From the NCBI RefSeq assembly GCF_902706605.1, contig NZ_CACSLH010000028.1, forward strand, positions 1 through 39,410: 39,410 bases of DNA, written 5' to 3'. This document shows, one piece after another, positions 26,888-34,690 of the stretch; the stretch's first letter is position 1, and every line of letters starts with the position of its first letter. The notes below the pieces were generated by a model. The model was given only the letters and a program-made list of their open reading frames with translations, did no database searches and had not been told where the DNA came from. Position numbers and translations under genes: made by a program. This DNA comes from Enterococcus sp. CSURQ0835. GTDB lineage: Bacteria > Bacillota > Bacilli > Lactobacillales > Enterococcaceae.

Positions 26888-27871
26888 TTAGCTGAGTACG
26901 GGATAAAATACAAAACTTTTGATCCGCTGCATCCAATTTTGACACCATTCGCTGGAAAGTGCAACCGTAAAAATGATACTGAACAAAAAGAGTGCAACGA
27001 CTTCGATAACGGTCATATTGACTTGATCGATATCAAGCGCCCGTAAGCCTTGAACTAAAAAACCGTGCAACAAGTAAACGTTCAATGTATTTTTTCCCCA
27101 TTTAGAAAAGAAATAACGTTTCGTTGGGACGACTAAGAAAAAGGCTGCGATCCCGATCAAACCAGCAGTTAAAAACAACATGCGCAAGGGTGCGCCGAAA
27201 ACTGGAAGATCTAAATACGCTTCGTATGGTTTAGAACCAAAGACCCAATATTTATTGATCAGATCATTGCAAGCCACAAAAATGAACAAACCAGCAAACA
27301 GTAAAACGGCCACACTTTTACGCGGAAACTGTTTGATCTTTTCGATCCATTCTTTCGGTAAATAACAACCGATGATGAAATAAGGGAAAAAGGTCAGTGT
27401 CCGTTGCGCCGCTAAGTAACGACCAAAAATCGGGAAATACCCTACGACGAGCGCAATCAAAATGCTAGCCCCGATCACATATTTAGCTGGAAAACGATGG
27501 ACGATTTTCAGCAAACAATTCCAAAAGAATAAGCTGAGTAAAAACCAAAGGGCCCACTGCGGCGTGACTAGATCAAAACTGAATTTATCTTGCAGTCCGA
27601 TCATCGTGTAATAGCCCGAATAGATCAGTTGGAAAAATAAATAAGGAATCAGTAACTTCACGACTAATTTTTTGAATGTTTTTGGTTTGCCTTTCGAGAA
27701 AAAACCAGAGATCAAAATAAAGGCCGGCATGTGGAACAAGAAAATAAAATAGTAAAGATCGTTATATACTGGATCTTTATCCATGAAGGGCTGGAAAAAA
27801 TGGCCAAAGACGACCAGGATCATTAAAAATAATTTAGCATTGTCAAAGTAAGCGTCACGTTGCTTTCGCAT
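26888..27871 (-). CDS. acyltransferase 3 family membrane protein
   Basis: A 327-residue polytopic membrane O-acyltransferase. The family signature is at the N-terminus: RDAYFDNAKLFLMILVVFGHFFQPF, with the conserved His, then YYFIFLFHMPAFILISGFFSKG. About ten helices follow. It resembles the fucose 4-O-acetylase-like group, which acetylates envelope sugars; the substrate is unknown. AAAGGAGG precedes the start. It leads a likely operon with pepC. Confidence 0.87.
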   Translation of the reverse strand: MRKQRDAYFDNAKLFLMILVVFGHFFQPFMDKDPVYNDLYYFIFLFHMPAFILISGFFSKGKPKTFKKLVVKLLIPYLFFQLIYSGYYTMIGLQDKFSFDLVTPQWALWFLLSLFFWNCLLKIVHRFPAKYVIGASILIALVVGYFPIFGRYLAAQRTLTFFPYFIIGCYLPKEWIEKIKQFPRKSVAVLLFAGLFIFVACNDLINKYWVFGSKPYEAYLDLPVFGAPLRMLFLTAGLIGIAAFFLVVPTKRYFFSKWGKNTLNVYLLHGFLVQGLRALDIDQVNMTVIEVVALFLFSIIFTVALSSEWCQNWMQRIKSFVFYPVLS

Positions 27872-27917
27872 TGAATTCCTCCTTTAATATCGCAAGAAAT
27901 GTTTCTCGCCATCATCT

Positions 27918-27946
27918 AGTATAAGCAGGAAAACGTTAATTTTCAA
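27918..27946 (-). promoter_or_regulatory. promoter of the acyltransferase gene
   Basis: TTGAAA, a 17-base spacer and TATACT lie on the minus strand. A small dyad GCGAGAAA/TTTCTTGC lies in the leader just after it. Confidence 0.65.
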
Positions 27947-28051
27947 AGGATAACCCTAATCGTTACAGAAAAGACAAGAATTATTCATAAATGAACTTTA
28001 CTCTTCATCGCCTTTTGATTCCCTCTTTCGCTGGCAAAAAATTCTTTATAA

Positions 28052-28087
28052 AACAAAAAAAGACGACCTGAATGTTCAGATCGTCTC
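28052..28087 (-). terminator. terminator of tRNA-Asn
   Basis: On the minus strand GACGATCTGAA/TTCAGGTCGTC is followed by seven T residues, a few bases after the tRNA. Confidence 0.85.
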
Positions 28088-28091
28088 ACAA

Positions 28092-28165
28092 CTCCGGCAG
28101 TAGGACTCGAACCTACGACATCATGATTAACAGTCATGCGCTACTACCAACTGAGCTATGCCGGA
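28092..28165 (-). tRNA. tRNA-Asn (GTT)
   Basis: The cloverleaf is complete: acceptor TCCGGCA/TGCCGGA, D-arm AGCTCAGTTGGTAG, anticodon loop CTGTTAA with GTT, and T-arm GTAGGTTCGAGTCCTAC. CCA is not encoded. It is a single tRNA with its own promoter and terminator. Confidence 0.96.
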
Positions 28166-28182
28166 ATATCGATTACCTGTTT

Positions 28183-28211
28183 ATAATAGCAATTTTTAGA
28201 TTACTTGGCAA
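28183..28211 (-). promoter_or_regulatory. promoter of tRNA-Asn
   Basis: TTGCCA, a 17-base spacer and TATTAT lie on the minus strand, about 18 bases before the mature 5' end. Confidence 0.65.
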
Positions 28212-28261
28212 TAACTTTTAGTAGAAAAATAAAATGCTTTGCCGAGCTTTTCTTGAATTTA

Positions 28262-28290
28262 TTCATTTTTTAAGGTAAAACTAGTATACT
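28262..28290 (+). promoter_or_regulatory. promoter of the serine hydrolase gene
   Basis: TTCATT, a 17-base spacer and TATACT end 21 bases before the start codon. The -35 is weak. Confidence 0.5.
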
Positions 28291-28311
28291 ACCTTTCAGT
28301 GAGGGAAAAGT

Positions 28312-29499
28312 ATGCCAAAAAGAAAACATTTGAAAAAACGCCAAAAACGCTGGCTGAAAGTGATCTTCCCAGTCGTTTTTTTATTTTGCTGTTTAGTCGG
28401 CGGGATCATCGTTGGCTTGAACGATAAAGGAGTCACACCTGCTTACGTTCCGGCGAATCATAAATTAGGAGCACCGCTTTTAAGAAAACGTTCACCGCTG
28501 GAAAAAGCTAGCCAAGAAATACACGAACCGCGGGATGCTAAAAGCGCTCAGATCGACCAACTATTGCTGAGCAAAAATTTCAGTGGAACTGCGCTCATCT
28601 ATCACAACGGCCAGATCATTTTGAATAAAAGTTATGGATTTAAAGATGTCGGTAATCAAATCACAAATACACTGTCGACTCAATACTGCATCGGTTCGAT
28701 TCAAAAAACACAAACTGCTTACTTGATTGCCAAACAAATTGCAGCGGGTCGCTTACATTTTTCTGACCCGCTAAGTAAGTTTTTCCCGCAAGTTCCAAAT
28801 AGCGAACACATCACCATCAAAGATCTGTTGAATATGACGACAGGCTTGCGCATGCAGCCACCGCCTGTTCAAGAAATGTCCGCTACCGATCCGAATGCGA
28901 TCTTAAAAATGATCATTACTCGCACGACGTTTTTCGGCAACAAAAAATATTCGTATCAAGCGGTCAATTATAATTTACTCGTTGGCATCTTGGAACAAGT
29001 GACTAAGACCGACTACTATCAACTGTTTGAAAAGCAGATCACCAATACGATGCAATTGGAACAAACGAGTTTTGCTGCCGAAAAAGATCCTGATCAAGCA
29101 CTGCCTTACAGTTTTAAAAATGGCGTGTCAACTTTGATGCCAGCACCAGATGCCGCTTACGCCCTCGAGTTGGGTACAGGTAACATCTTTATGAGTGCCA
29201 GTGATTTGTTTGCTTTTTATCAAAAATTTTTCAGCAACTATTATTTAGCGAAACCATTACGCACAGAAATGTTGCAACCTTATCCCGGTGAAAAATATGC
29301 CAGTGGAAATTACAACCTTACCAATTACTTCCATAGTCGCGGTGTAAAGATCACTTACGAAGGGATCATCAATTACGGAGCCAATGGTCGAGACTGTGTC
29401 ATTTTACTTTCTAACCGCCAAGACCCGACACTTACGATCAACAAACTAAGCGATGAAATCACCCAGCTAATTGTACCTTACAAAGTCCAGCCAGTTTAG
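28312..29499 (+). CDS. membrane-anchored serine hydrolase (beta-lactamase/PbpX-like)
   Basis: A 395-residue protein with a basic N-terminus and one membrane helix (about 17-36), so the catalytic domain faces outward. The class C beta-lactamase-like fold begins at about residue 75 (NFSGTALIYHNGQIILNKSYGF). SxxK is SIQK in CIGSIQKTQTAY and the Tyr motif region is YSYQAVNYNLLVG. Such proteins act as carboxypeptidases or as D-Ala esterases on the wall. GAGGG lies upstream of ATG 28312. It is a single gene flanked by two tRNA genes. Confidence 0.87.
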   Translation: MPKRKHLKKRQKRWLKVIFPVVFLFCCLVGGIIVGLNDKGVTPAYVPANHKLGAPLLRKRSPLEKASQEIHEPRDAKSAQIDQLLLSKNFSGTALIYHNGQIILNKSYGFKDVGNQITNTLSTQYCIGSIQKTQTAYLIAKQIAAGRLHFSDPLSKFFPQVPNSEHITIKDLLNMTTGLRMQPPPVQEMSATDPNAILKMIITRTTFFGNKKYSYQAVNYNLLVGILEQVTKTDYYQLFEKQITNTMQLEQTSFAAEKDPDQALPYSFKNGVSTLMPAPDAAYALELGTGNIFMSASDLFAFYQKFFSNYYLAKPLRTEMLQPYPGEKYASGNYNLTNYFHSRGVKITYEGIINYGANGRDCVILLSNRQDPTLTINKLSDEITQLIVPYKVQPV

Positions 29500-29532
29500 T
29501 CTAGCTCTTCGCAAAAAAATCTGACAAAATAA

Positions 29533-29563
29533 CGAAAAGTGATTGACAAGCAATCACTTTTCG
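29533..29563 (+). terminator. 13-bp hairpin after the serine hydrolase, overlapping the tRNA-Thr -35
   Basis: CGAAAAGTGATTG and CAATCACTTTTCG are perfect arms around ACAAG. It is terminator-like, with T's inside the stem and an AT-rich tail. The -35 hexamer of the tRNA promoter lies in its loop and upper stem. Confidence 0.6.
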
Positions 29564-29571
29564 ATTATTCT
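29543..29571 (+). promoter_or_regulatory. promoter of tRNA-Thr
   Basis: TTGACA, a 17-base spacer and TATTCT end 17 bases before the mature tRNA 5' end. The -35 is consensus. Confidence 0.8.
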
Positions 29572-29588
29572 AATTCTTGTGTTAACAA

Positions 29589-29661
29589 GCCGCCTTAGCT
29601 CAGCTGGTAGAGCACCACCATGGTAAGGTGGGGGTCGCCGGTTCAAGCCCGGCAGGTGGCT
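29589..29661 (+). tRNA. tRNA-Thr (GGT)
   Basis: The cloverleaf is complete: acceptor GCCGCCT/AGGTGGC, D-arm AGCTCAGCTGGTAGAGC, anticodon stem CCACC/GGTGG with loop ATGGTAA and anticodon GGT, and T-arm GCCGGTTCAAGCCCGGC. CCA is not encoded. Confidence 0.96.
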
Positions 29662-29674
29662 TAATCAATTGCCC

Positions 29675-29709
29675 AAAAAGAACCTCGATTACTCGGGGTT
29701 CTTTTTTTG
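29675..29709 (+). terminator. terminator of tRNA-Thr
   Basis: The stem AAAGAACC.CG / CG.GGTTCTTT is followed by T residues. The rest of the gap to 29818 shows nothing more. Confidence 0.85.
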
Positions 29710-29818
29710 TAGCTATCATTTAATCCTTATATCTTTTCCAATGTCCAATGAACAATCACACCTTTTGACTCACCACCAAAAAACGATGTTGCTGATTTTC
29801 AATCACACCTTTTGCTTG

Positions 29819-30508
29819 TCATTCTTCCGCCAACTGCTCTAACTCAGGCAACTTATCCTTAACTGCAAAGTCTGGATACTCCCAAGAAATCGTGCGCACA
29901 TAGTAGACCAGTGCTGCCAGATCATAAAAAAATTGTTTTGGATAAGCTTCAGCTTGTTGCAAAATCGTAAATCCTGCTTGTCTCAATTCAGCTGTAACAC
30001 TGGCTGCATTCAATTCAAAACGCGGCTTAGCACAATGTAACCGTGCCGCTAGCTGATTGCCATTTCGATCGCCGACTTGTTGGGTGATGAAATAGCCGCC
30101 AGGTTTCAATACTCGTTTGACTTCTGCTACCGTAAATCCTGCATGAGAACTAGTGACTAGATCAAATTGTTCATCTGGAAAAGCTAACTCATGGCTCGCC
30201 TCTTCAAAGACCACTTCAACACCTTTTGGTCGCAAAGTAGTTAGTAGTAACTGATAATTTTTCGGCCAGCCTTCTGTCACTGCCGTACGTTCAGGCGGAT
30301 GTCCAAAAGTTGCGAGCAGTTCACCACCACCTGTACCTAAATCTAACCAGTGCAGCTGTTTTTGCAAGTACTTGCGAACGATCGCGCGATAATCCCAAGG
30401 TAATTTTTCTTGGGCATACCGTCCCTTTAAAACTGAGAAATCCCAGCCACTAAATTGTTGTTGCTGTGCTTCACTTAATAGTAACGCTTCGATTTGTTGT
30501 TTCTCCAT
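29819..30508 (-). CDS. class I SAM-dependent methyltransferase
   Basis: A 229-residue methyltransferase. SAM-binding motif I is LDLGTGGGELLATF (about residue 58), the acidic loop is VFEEASHELAFPDEQFDLVTSSHAGF, and a later segment reads VKRVLKPGGYFITQQVGDRNGN. The substrate is unknown; the Rossmann core resembles small-molecule or UbiE-like enzymes more than rRNA enzymes. AAGGAG lies about nine bases before ATG 30508. Upstream is a leader able to form a pseudoknot. Confidence 0.85.
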   Translation of the reverse strand: MEKQQIEALLLSEAQQQQFSGWDFSVLKGRYAQEKLPWDYRAIVRKYLQKQLHWLDLGTGGGELLATFGHPPERTAVTEGWPKNYQLLLTTLRPKGVEVVFEEASHELAFPDEQFDLVTSSHAGFTVAEVKRVLKPGGYFITQQVGDRNGNQLAARLHCAKPRFELNAASVTAELRQAGFTILQQAEAYPKQFFYDLAALVYYVRTISWEYPDFAVKDKLPELEQLAEE

Positions 30509-30540
30509 TTGTGTTCGCTCCTTTTTTAAGTCTAACTAGT

Positions 30541-30640
30541 GGGCGAACCGGCAAAGTTTTACTCGCATTTGGCTGCCGCTTCCCCTAATGCGAGCTGCTA
30601 CCTCGTGACATCATCTGTTTACTCCCTTCCCTATTTTGAG
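30541..30640 (-). ncRNA. candidate structured leader (pseudoknot) of the methyltransferase
   Basis: On the minus strand CTCGCATT (30587-30594) pairs with AATGCGAG (30562-30569). The loop of that hairpin holds GGGGAAGCGGCA (30574-30585), which pairs with TGCCGGTTCGCCC (30541-30553) further downstream: 5+3+3 base pairs with one mismatch and one bulge. The pseudoknot ends about 14 bases upstream of the ribosome site, the layout of translational riboswitches. I match it to no known class. The rest of the gap (to 30829) is AT-rich with nothing clear. Confidence 0.45.
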
Positions 30641-30829
30641 CTTACCTAAAAAATAGCAGATCATTTGAACTCTTTATATAGAAGAAAAGCTTTTTTTACT
30701 GCAGATTTACAATATTTCACACTTTTACTAAAAAGATAACACGCCTTCAAAATAAAAGCGTTGCGCTAACTTTTGCTCCGTTTCATTGAATAATCGAGAA
30801 AATTTCACGTCATTTTTTCTTCAAACTTT

Positions 30830-30905
30830 TGTTAAAGTCTTTTACGCAGTTGTAACGGTTTCGTGTTGGTTTTATCACCTACGCGACGTGTTTTGGTGCT
30901 AAAGT
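30830..30905 (+). promoter_or_regulatory. LysM gene 1 promoter with TGTWAC-type boxes
   Basis: TGTTAA (30830), 15 bases, TGTAAC (30851), a degenerate second box, then ACCTAC (30877), 17 bases and TAAAGT (30900). This is the array's promoter design with one box decayed and one base added. Confidence 0.6.
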
Positions 30906-30943
30906 AACTCCCGTAAACAACTATTTATTTGGAGGAATCACCG

Positions 30944-31720
30944 ATGAAATTTGTAAAAACACTTCTATTAACGAGTCTTGCCACAGCCAGTAGTTTGTTA
31001 GTTCTAGGAAGCCAAGTTCATGCCGCAGAAACGTATACTGTTCAAGCCGGTGACACATTATCGGCTATTTCCATCAAATTCGTCGGCAATAACAGCTTGA
31101 TCAATCAAATCGTCCAAGATAACCATTTAGAAAACCAAAACTTTATTTATGTTGGGGAACAATTGACGATCGACACTTCCGTGCAAACGACTGCCCCAGC
31201 ACCAGTTACCGCGGCAACGAATCAATCCAGCTATCAAGCTTCTACTGCCACTCCAGCAACTGCCGCTTCGGTTTCTGAAACATCAACAACCCCAGCTGCT
31301 TCAACGGCCACTCAGTCAACGCCAGCTAGTCAAACACCAACTAACCAAACGACTTCTCAACCGTCCCAAACTCAACCAGTGACCCAAAATACTCAAGCAA
31401 CAACTACTGCCCAAACCGCGACCCAAGCAACTGCCACTCCAACCACCAATAATAGTCAAGTTACGACTGCGGCTAACTCCACCAGTCAAACGACCACTGG
31501 CACGAACGCTGCGAAAGAATGGATCGCCCAACATGAATCTGGTGGTTCCTATACAGCTACAAACGGTCAATACATCGGGCGCTATCAATTAAGTGCTTCT
31601 TATTTGAACGGTGATTATTCCGAAGCAAACCAAGAAAAAGTAGCCGATCAATATGTAGCTTCTCGCTATGGTTCTTGGGAAGCCGCTCAATCTTTCTGGC
31701 AAGCAAACGGTTGGTATTAA
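30944..31720 (+). CDS. secreted LysM protein with Apf-like C-terminal domain, copy 1
   Basis: A 258-residue secreted wall-binding protein. A signal peptide ends at VHAAE. One LysM domain (about 28-75: YTVQAGDTLSAISIKF...YVGEQLTID) binds peptidoglycan. A Thr/Ala/Gln/Ser/Pro linker spans about 80-188. The C-terminal domain, about 70 residues (AKEWIAQHESGGSYTA...IGRYQLSASYLNGDY...FWQANGWY), resembles lactobacillar aggregation-promoting factors and has a lysozyme-like Glu in HESGG. ATG 30944 follows GGAGG. It is the most divergent of five tandem paralogues, with a different linker and 5' leader. Confidence 0.88.
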   Translation: MKFVKTLLLTSLATASSLLVLGSQVHAAETYTVQAGDTLSAISIKFVGNNSLINQIVQDNHLENQNFIYVGEQLTIDTSVQTTAPAPVTAATNQSSYQASTATPATAASVSETSTTPAASTATQSTPASQTPTNQTTSQPSQTQPVTQNTQATTTAQTATQATATPTTNNSQVTTAANSTSQTTTGTNAAKEWIAQHESGGSYTATNGQYIGRYQLSASYLNGDYSEANQEKVADQYVASRYGSWEAAQSFWQANGWY

Positions 31721-31836
31721 AAAAATCAGTCTTATAAACCCCTTTTTCTCTGCCAGTACATGAAGATCCAATCGCTAATGTTACAAAACCGTTACAATAT
31801 GACGCTCAAATCATCAGCAGATAACATTCGTTTTTG

Positions 31837-31886
31837 AACAAACCTGTAAGCTGGACTTTACTCATCGGCTTACAGGTTTGTTTTAT
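31837..31886 (+). terminator. terminator downstream of LysM copy 1
   Basis: Perfect 15-bp arms AACAAACCTGTAAGC/GCTTACAGGTTTGTT are followed by TTTTA. It lies 117 bases after the stop codon. The stretch between has a TGTTAC-5-CGTTAC pair (31779-31795) but no promoter in register. Confidence 0.8.
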
Positions 31887-31925
31887 AATATTAAGGATTA
31901 CTAAAACTATTTCAATTCATCTCGT

Positions 31926-32000
31926 TGTTACATTTCTCAATCAGGCTGTAATCAATTGTTACAGTTTTATTACCTACAGATAGCTTTTTGATGTTAGAGT
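31926..32000 (+). promoter_or_regulatory. LysM gene 2 promoter with three TGTWAC-type boxes
   Basis: TGTTAC (31926)-15-TGTAAT (31947)-4-TGTTAC (31957)-9-ACCTAC (31972)-17-TAGAGT (31995). All five elements are present. The -35 is far from consensus, so activation is expected. Confidence 0.7.
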
Positions 32001-32052
32001 ACTTCTTGTAGCAAGGAACGAAAAACTTACTTACATGGAGGATTACGTACAT

Positions 32053-32808
32053 ATGAAACTAACAAAAACACTTTTACTTAGCACAGTCTTAGCAGGTGGT
32101 ACGGCATTAGCACTCGGAACGTCAGACGCACACGCAGCTGAAACGTATACCGTTCAATCCGGCGATACATTATCTTCTATCTCAGTCAAATTTGCAGGCG
32201 ACAACAGCTTAGTCGACAAAATTGCAGCTGATAATGGTGTCAATAACTATACAATTTATGTTGGTGAACAATTAACGATCGATACAGCTGGTTCAAACGC
32301 TGTCCAAGCATCAACTAATTCTTATTACCAAGCACCAGTTCAACAAACCGTTCAAGCTCCAGTTGAAGATACAACAGTCTACCAAGCACCAGTCCAAGAA
32401 GCAACTCAAGCTCCAGCTCAAGAAGCTACGACTTATCAAGCACCGGTTGAAAACACAACGACCTATCAAGAACCTGTACAACAAGCAACGACTTATCAAG
32501 CAGATGCTTATCAAGCAGCACCAGTTCAACAAACGACTGCTCAAGCTCCAGTACAACAAGCAGCAGATAACTCAGCTTACACAGGGAACTCTTCATCTGC
32601 TAAAGAATGGATCGCACAACGCGAATCAGGCGGTTCTTACTCTGCATCAAACGGTCAATACGTTGGTCGTTACCAATTGAGTTCTTCTTATTTAAATGGT
32701 GACTACTCTGAAGCCAATCAAGAACGGGTTGCAGATCAATACGTAGCAGATCGTTACGGTTCATGGGAAGGCGCTCAATCATTTTGGCAAGCAAATGGCT
32801 GGTACTAA
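32053..32808 (+). CDS. secreted LysM protein with Apf-like C-terminal domain, copy 2
   Basis: A 251-residue paralogue. The signal peptide ends DAHAAE, LysM is at about 27-74, and the C-terminal domain starts AKEWIAQRESGGSYSA. The linker is a run of QAPVQ/QAPVE-type repeats with Tyr-Gln (YQAPV, YQEPV, YQADA), unlike copy 1. ATG 32053 lies 11 bases after GGAGG; the ATG at 32035 overlaps that site and is rejected. It is monocistronic. Confidence 0.88.
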   Translation: MKLTKTLLLSTVLAGGTALALGTSDAHAAETYTVQSGDTLSSISVKFAGDNSLVDKIAADNGVNNYTIYVGEQLTIDTAGSNAVQASTNSYYQAPVQQTVQAPVEDTTVYQAPVQEATQAPAQEATTYQAPVENTTTYQEPVQQATTYQADAYQAAPVQQTTAQAPVQQAADNSAYTGNSSSAKEWIAQRESGGSYSASNGQYVGRYQLSSSYLNGDYSEANQERVADQYVADRYGSWEGAQSFWQANGWY

Positions 32809-32822
32809 GATTCAGTCAGTTT

Positions 32823-32859
32823 CTAGACTTCGAGAATTTTCTCTCGAAGTCTTTTTTAT
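32823..32859 (+). terminator. terminator of LysM copy 2
   Basis: The stem AGACTTCGAGA/TCTCGAAGTCT is followed by T residues. The gap from here to 33105 shows no gene. Confidence 0.85.
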
Positions 32860-33105
32860 TGTACATAATAATAGTAGAAACACGTTCAAAATGAAAAAAA
32901 TTACCTGCGCCTACCACAAAAATTTTCTTTGAAAGTCGCCCAAAAGTCGCCGTAACTGCTTGACTATTACTACTAGATGACAATATGACAGCTTTTGGGG
33001 CTTTGATACAGTTTGCCAAATATTCTTAAGCCTTGGTTTCAACGTGCTCAGCAGGATTTTTACGTATCGTTAAATATTTCTAAACCTCAAGTGGCTTCAT
33101 CTGCT

Positions 33106-33180
33106 TGTCACATACCTACATGCAATCGTAACGACTTGTTACGGCTTTCTTACCTATGAAATGCTTTTAGCTGGTATAGT
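33106..33180 (+). promoter_or_regulatory. LysM gene 3 promoter with three TGTWAC-type boxes
   Basis: TGTCAC (33106)-15-CGTAAC (33127)-4-TGTTAC (33137)-9-ACCTAT (33152)-17-TATAGT (33175). A leader CTTCTTGTAGCAAGGAACGA, shared with copies 2, 4 and 5, follows. Confidence 0.7.
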
Positions 33181-33236
33181 ACTTCTTGTAGCAAGGAACG
33201 AAACGAAAAAAACTTACTTGGAGGATTTACTTAAAT

Positions 33237-33872
33237 ATGAAAAAAGCATTTTTATTTAGCACTTTGTTGGCCGGCGGAACTGCCTTAGCATTTGGAACTT
33301 CAGACGCACACGCAGCAGAAACTTACACCGTACAATCAGGTGATACGTTATCTTCTATCTCAGTTAAATTTGTGGGCGACAACAGCTTGATCGATTCGAT
33401 CGCAGCTGACAACGGCGTTTCCAACTACATGATCTATGCAGGTGAACAATTAACGATCAATACAGATGGCTCAGCAGCTTATACTGCTCCAGCTACTTCT
33501 TATAATTATCAAGAACCAGTCCAAGACACGACAGCTTATCAAGCACCGGTTCAAGAAACAACGACTTACCAAGCTCCAGCTCAAGAAACAACTTATCAAG
33601 CACCGGCTACTCAAGCAGCACCAGCAGCCCAAGCTTCTTCAACACCAGCATCGACTTCTTCTGCTAAAGAGTGGATCGCGTTTAAAGAATCAAGCGGTTC
33701 TTATTCTGCAACGAACGGGAAATATATCGGCCGTTACCAATTAGATGCGTCTTACTTAAACGGTGACTATTCAGAAGCTAACCAAGAACGGGTTGCGGAT
33801 CAATATGTCGCTGGACGTTACGGCTCATGGGAAGGTGCCCAAGCTTTCTGGCAAGCAAACGGCTGGTACTAA
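33237..33872 (+). CDS. secreted LysM protein with Apf-like C-terminal domain, copy 3
   Basis: A 211-residue paralogue with signal peptide, LysM (about 27-74), a short YQAPVQE-type linker and a C-terminal domain beginning AKEWIAFKESSGSYSA. It is nearly identical in DNA to copy 5 from the leader through the LysM domain and again from the end of the linker into the C-terminal domain. The two differ in linker length and in the last 40 or so residues. GGAGG lies 11 bases before ATG. Confidence 0.88.
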   Translation: MKKAFLFSTLLAGGTALAFGTSDAHAAETYTVQSGDTLSSISVKFVGDNSLIDSIAADNGVSNYMIYAGEQLTINTDGSAAYTAPATSYNYQEPVQDTTAYQAPVQETTTYQAPAQETTYQAPATQAAPAAQASSTPASTSSAKEWIAFKESSGSYSATNGKYIGRYQLDASYLNGDYSEANQERVADQYVAGRYGSWEGAQAFWQANGWY

Positions 33873-33891
33873 GATTTTAATTTAATGATTC

Positions 33892-33921
33892 AACCCCCAG
33901 AAAATTTCTGGGGGTTTTTTG
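33892..33921 (+). terminator. terminator of LysM copy 3
   Basis: The stem AACCCCCAGAAA/TTTCTGGGGGTT is followed by T residues. Confidence 0.9.
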
Positions 33922-34594
33922 TCTTTTCATCACAGCTACAGCACCGATCGAAAAAATTATGCGTAAATCAGCTGAACAAATTACAACCCGACATTCAGCA
34001 TCCACGGTAAAAAAGTTATGTAGCAGATCAATTAATCTTATTTCTCGTTACTCGAGGAACAAAACAATCAAAATGAACGGTCAGCCAATTAAAAATTCTC
34101 CAACTGAAAAGATCTTCTAAACTAGATCGATCAAAGCGTTTTTTACTGAAAAACAATCCCTTCTACCTCCGATTTTGGTTTAGCCTTTCCTTCGTATTTG
34201 CTAACCGCGCTTCAAATCAATTTCTGTTTTTCAAACTTTGCTTTTAATTTAGGATCTGGTAGTTATGAAACCACGTCTGTTTCACTAAGAAAGCTTTTGA
34301 TCCTTCATTTTTCAAAAACAAAATGATCTCGTCCTTACCTTGAGTCTAATTTAATTTTTTTGTGTACTGGTCATCGCATACACTTGCTCATTTTCTCGAT
34401 TGTTTCCCCCAACTTTTTTCAGAAAGATTACCAGCAAGTAACAGTATGTCGGTCATTTCCCTGCGAGATAACATGGCGATCTGAAAAATAATTTATCCAA
34501 GCCTAAGTTAACTGGCTTTTGAAAAGCAAAGATAAGATTAAAGATTTCTAAATAGATTTCAGCTTTATCTTCCTGACACACTATTCAATCCCAT
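33922..34594. other. 673-bp gap without recognisable gene
   Basis: This is the longest non-coding stretch in the window. I see no ORF with a ribosome site, no tRNA, no LysM remnant and no strong hairpin. Base composition is like the surrounding intergenic DNA. Confidence 0.6.
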
Positions 34595-34638
34595 TGTAAC
34601 TGCCTTTCAACCTATGAAATGCTTTTAGCTGGTATAGT
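34595..34638 (+). promoter_or_regulatory. LysM gene 4 promoter, one TGTAAC box in register
   Basis: TGTAAC (34595)-9-ACCTAT (34610)-17-TATAGT (34633). The two upstream boxes are degenerate. From ACCTATGAAATG through the leader the sequence is almost identical to copy 3. Confidence 0.65.
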
Positions 34639-34690
34639 ACTTCTTGTAGCAAGGAATGAAACGAAAAAACTCACTTGGAGGAATTACATA

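Noticed and set aside
28092-29661. The two tRNA genes as integration sites
   Set aside because: Both tRNAs are intact with own terminators, and no integrase or duplicated 3' end lies nearby.
31779-31795. TGTTAC-5-CGTTAC pair downstream of LysM copy 1
   Set aside because: It has the textbook WalR spacing, but no -35/-10 follows at the array's spacing and no gene starts behind it, so I do not call it a promoter.
32311-32559. Long antisense open frames across the LysM linkers
   Set aside because: They are shadows of the repetitive QAP-coding sequence without ribosome sites.
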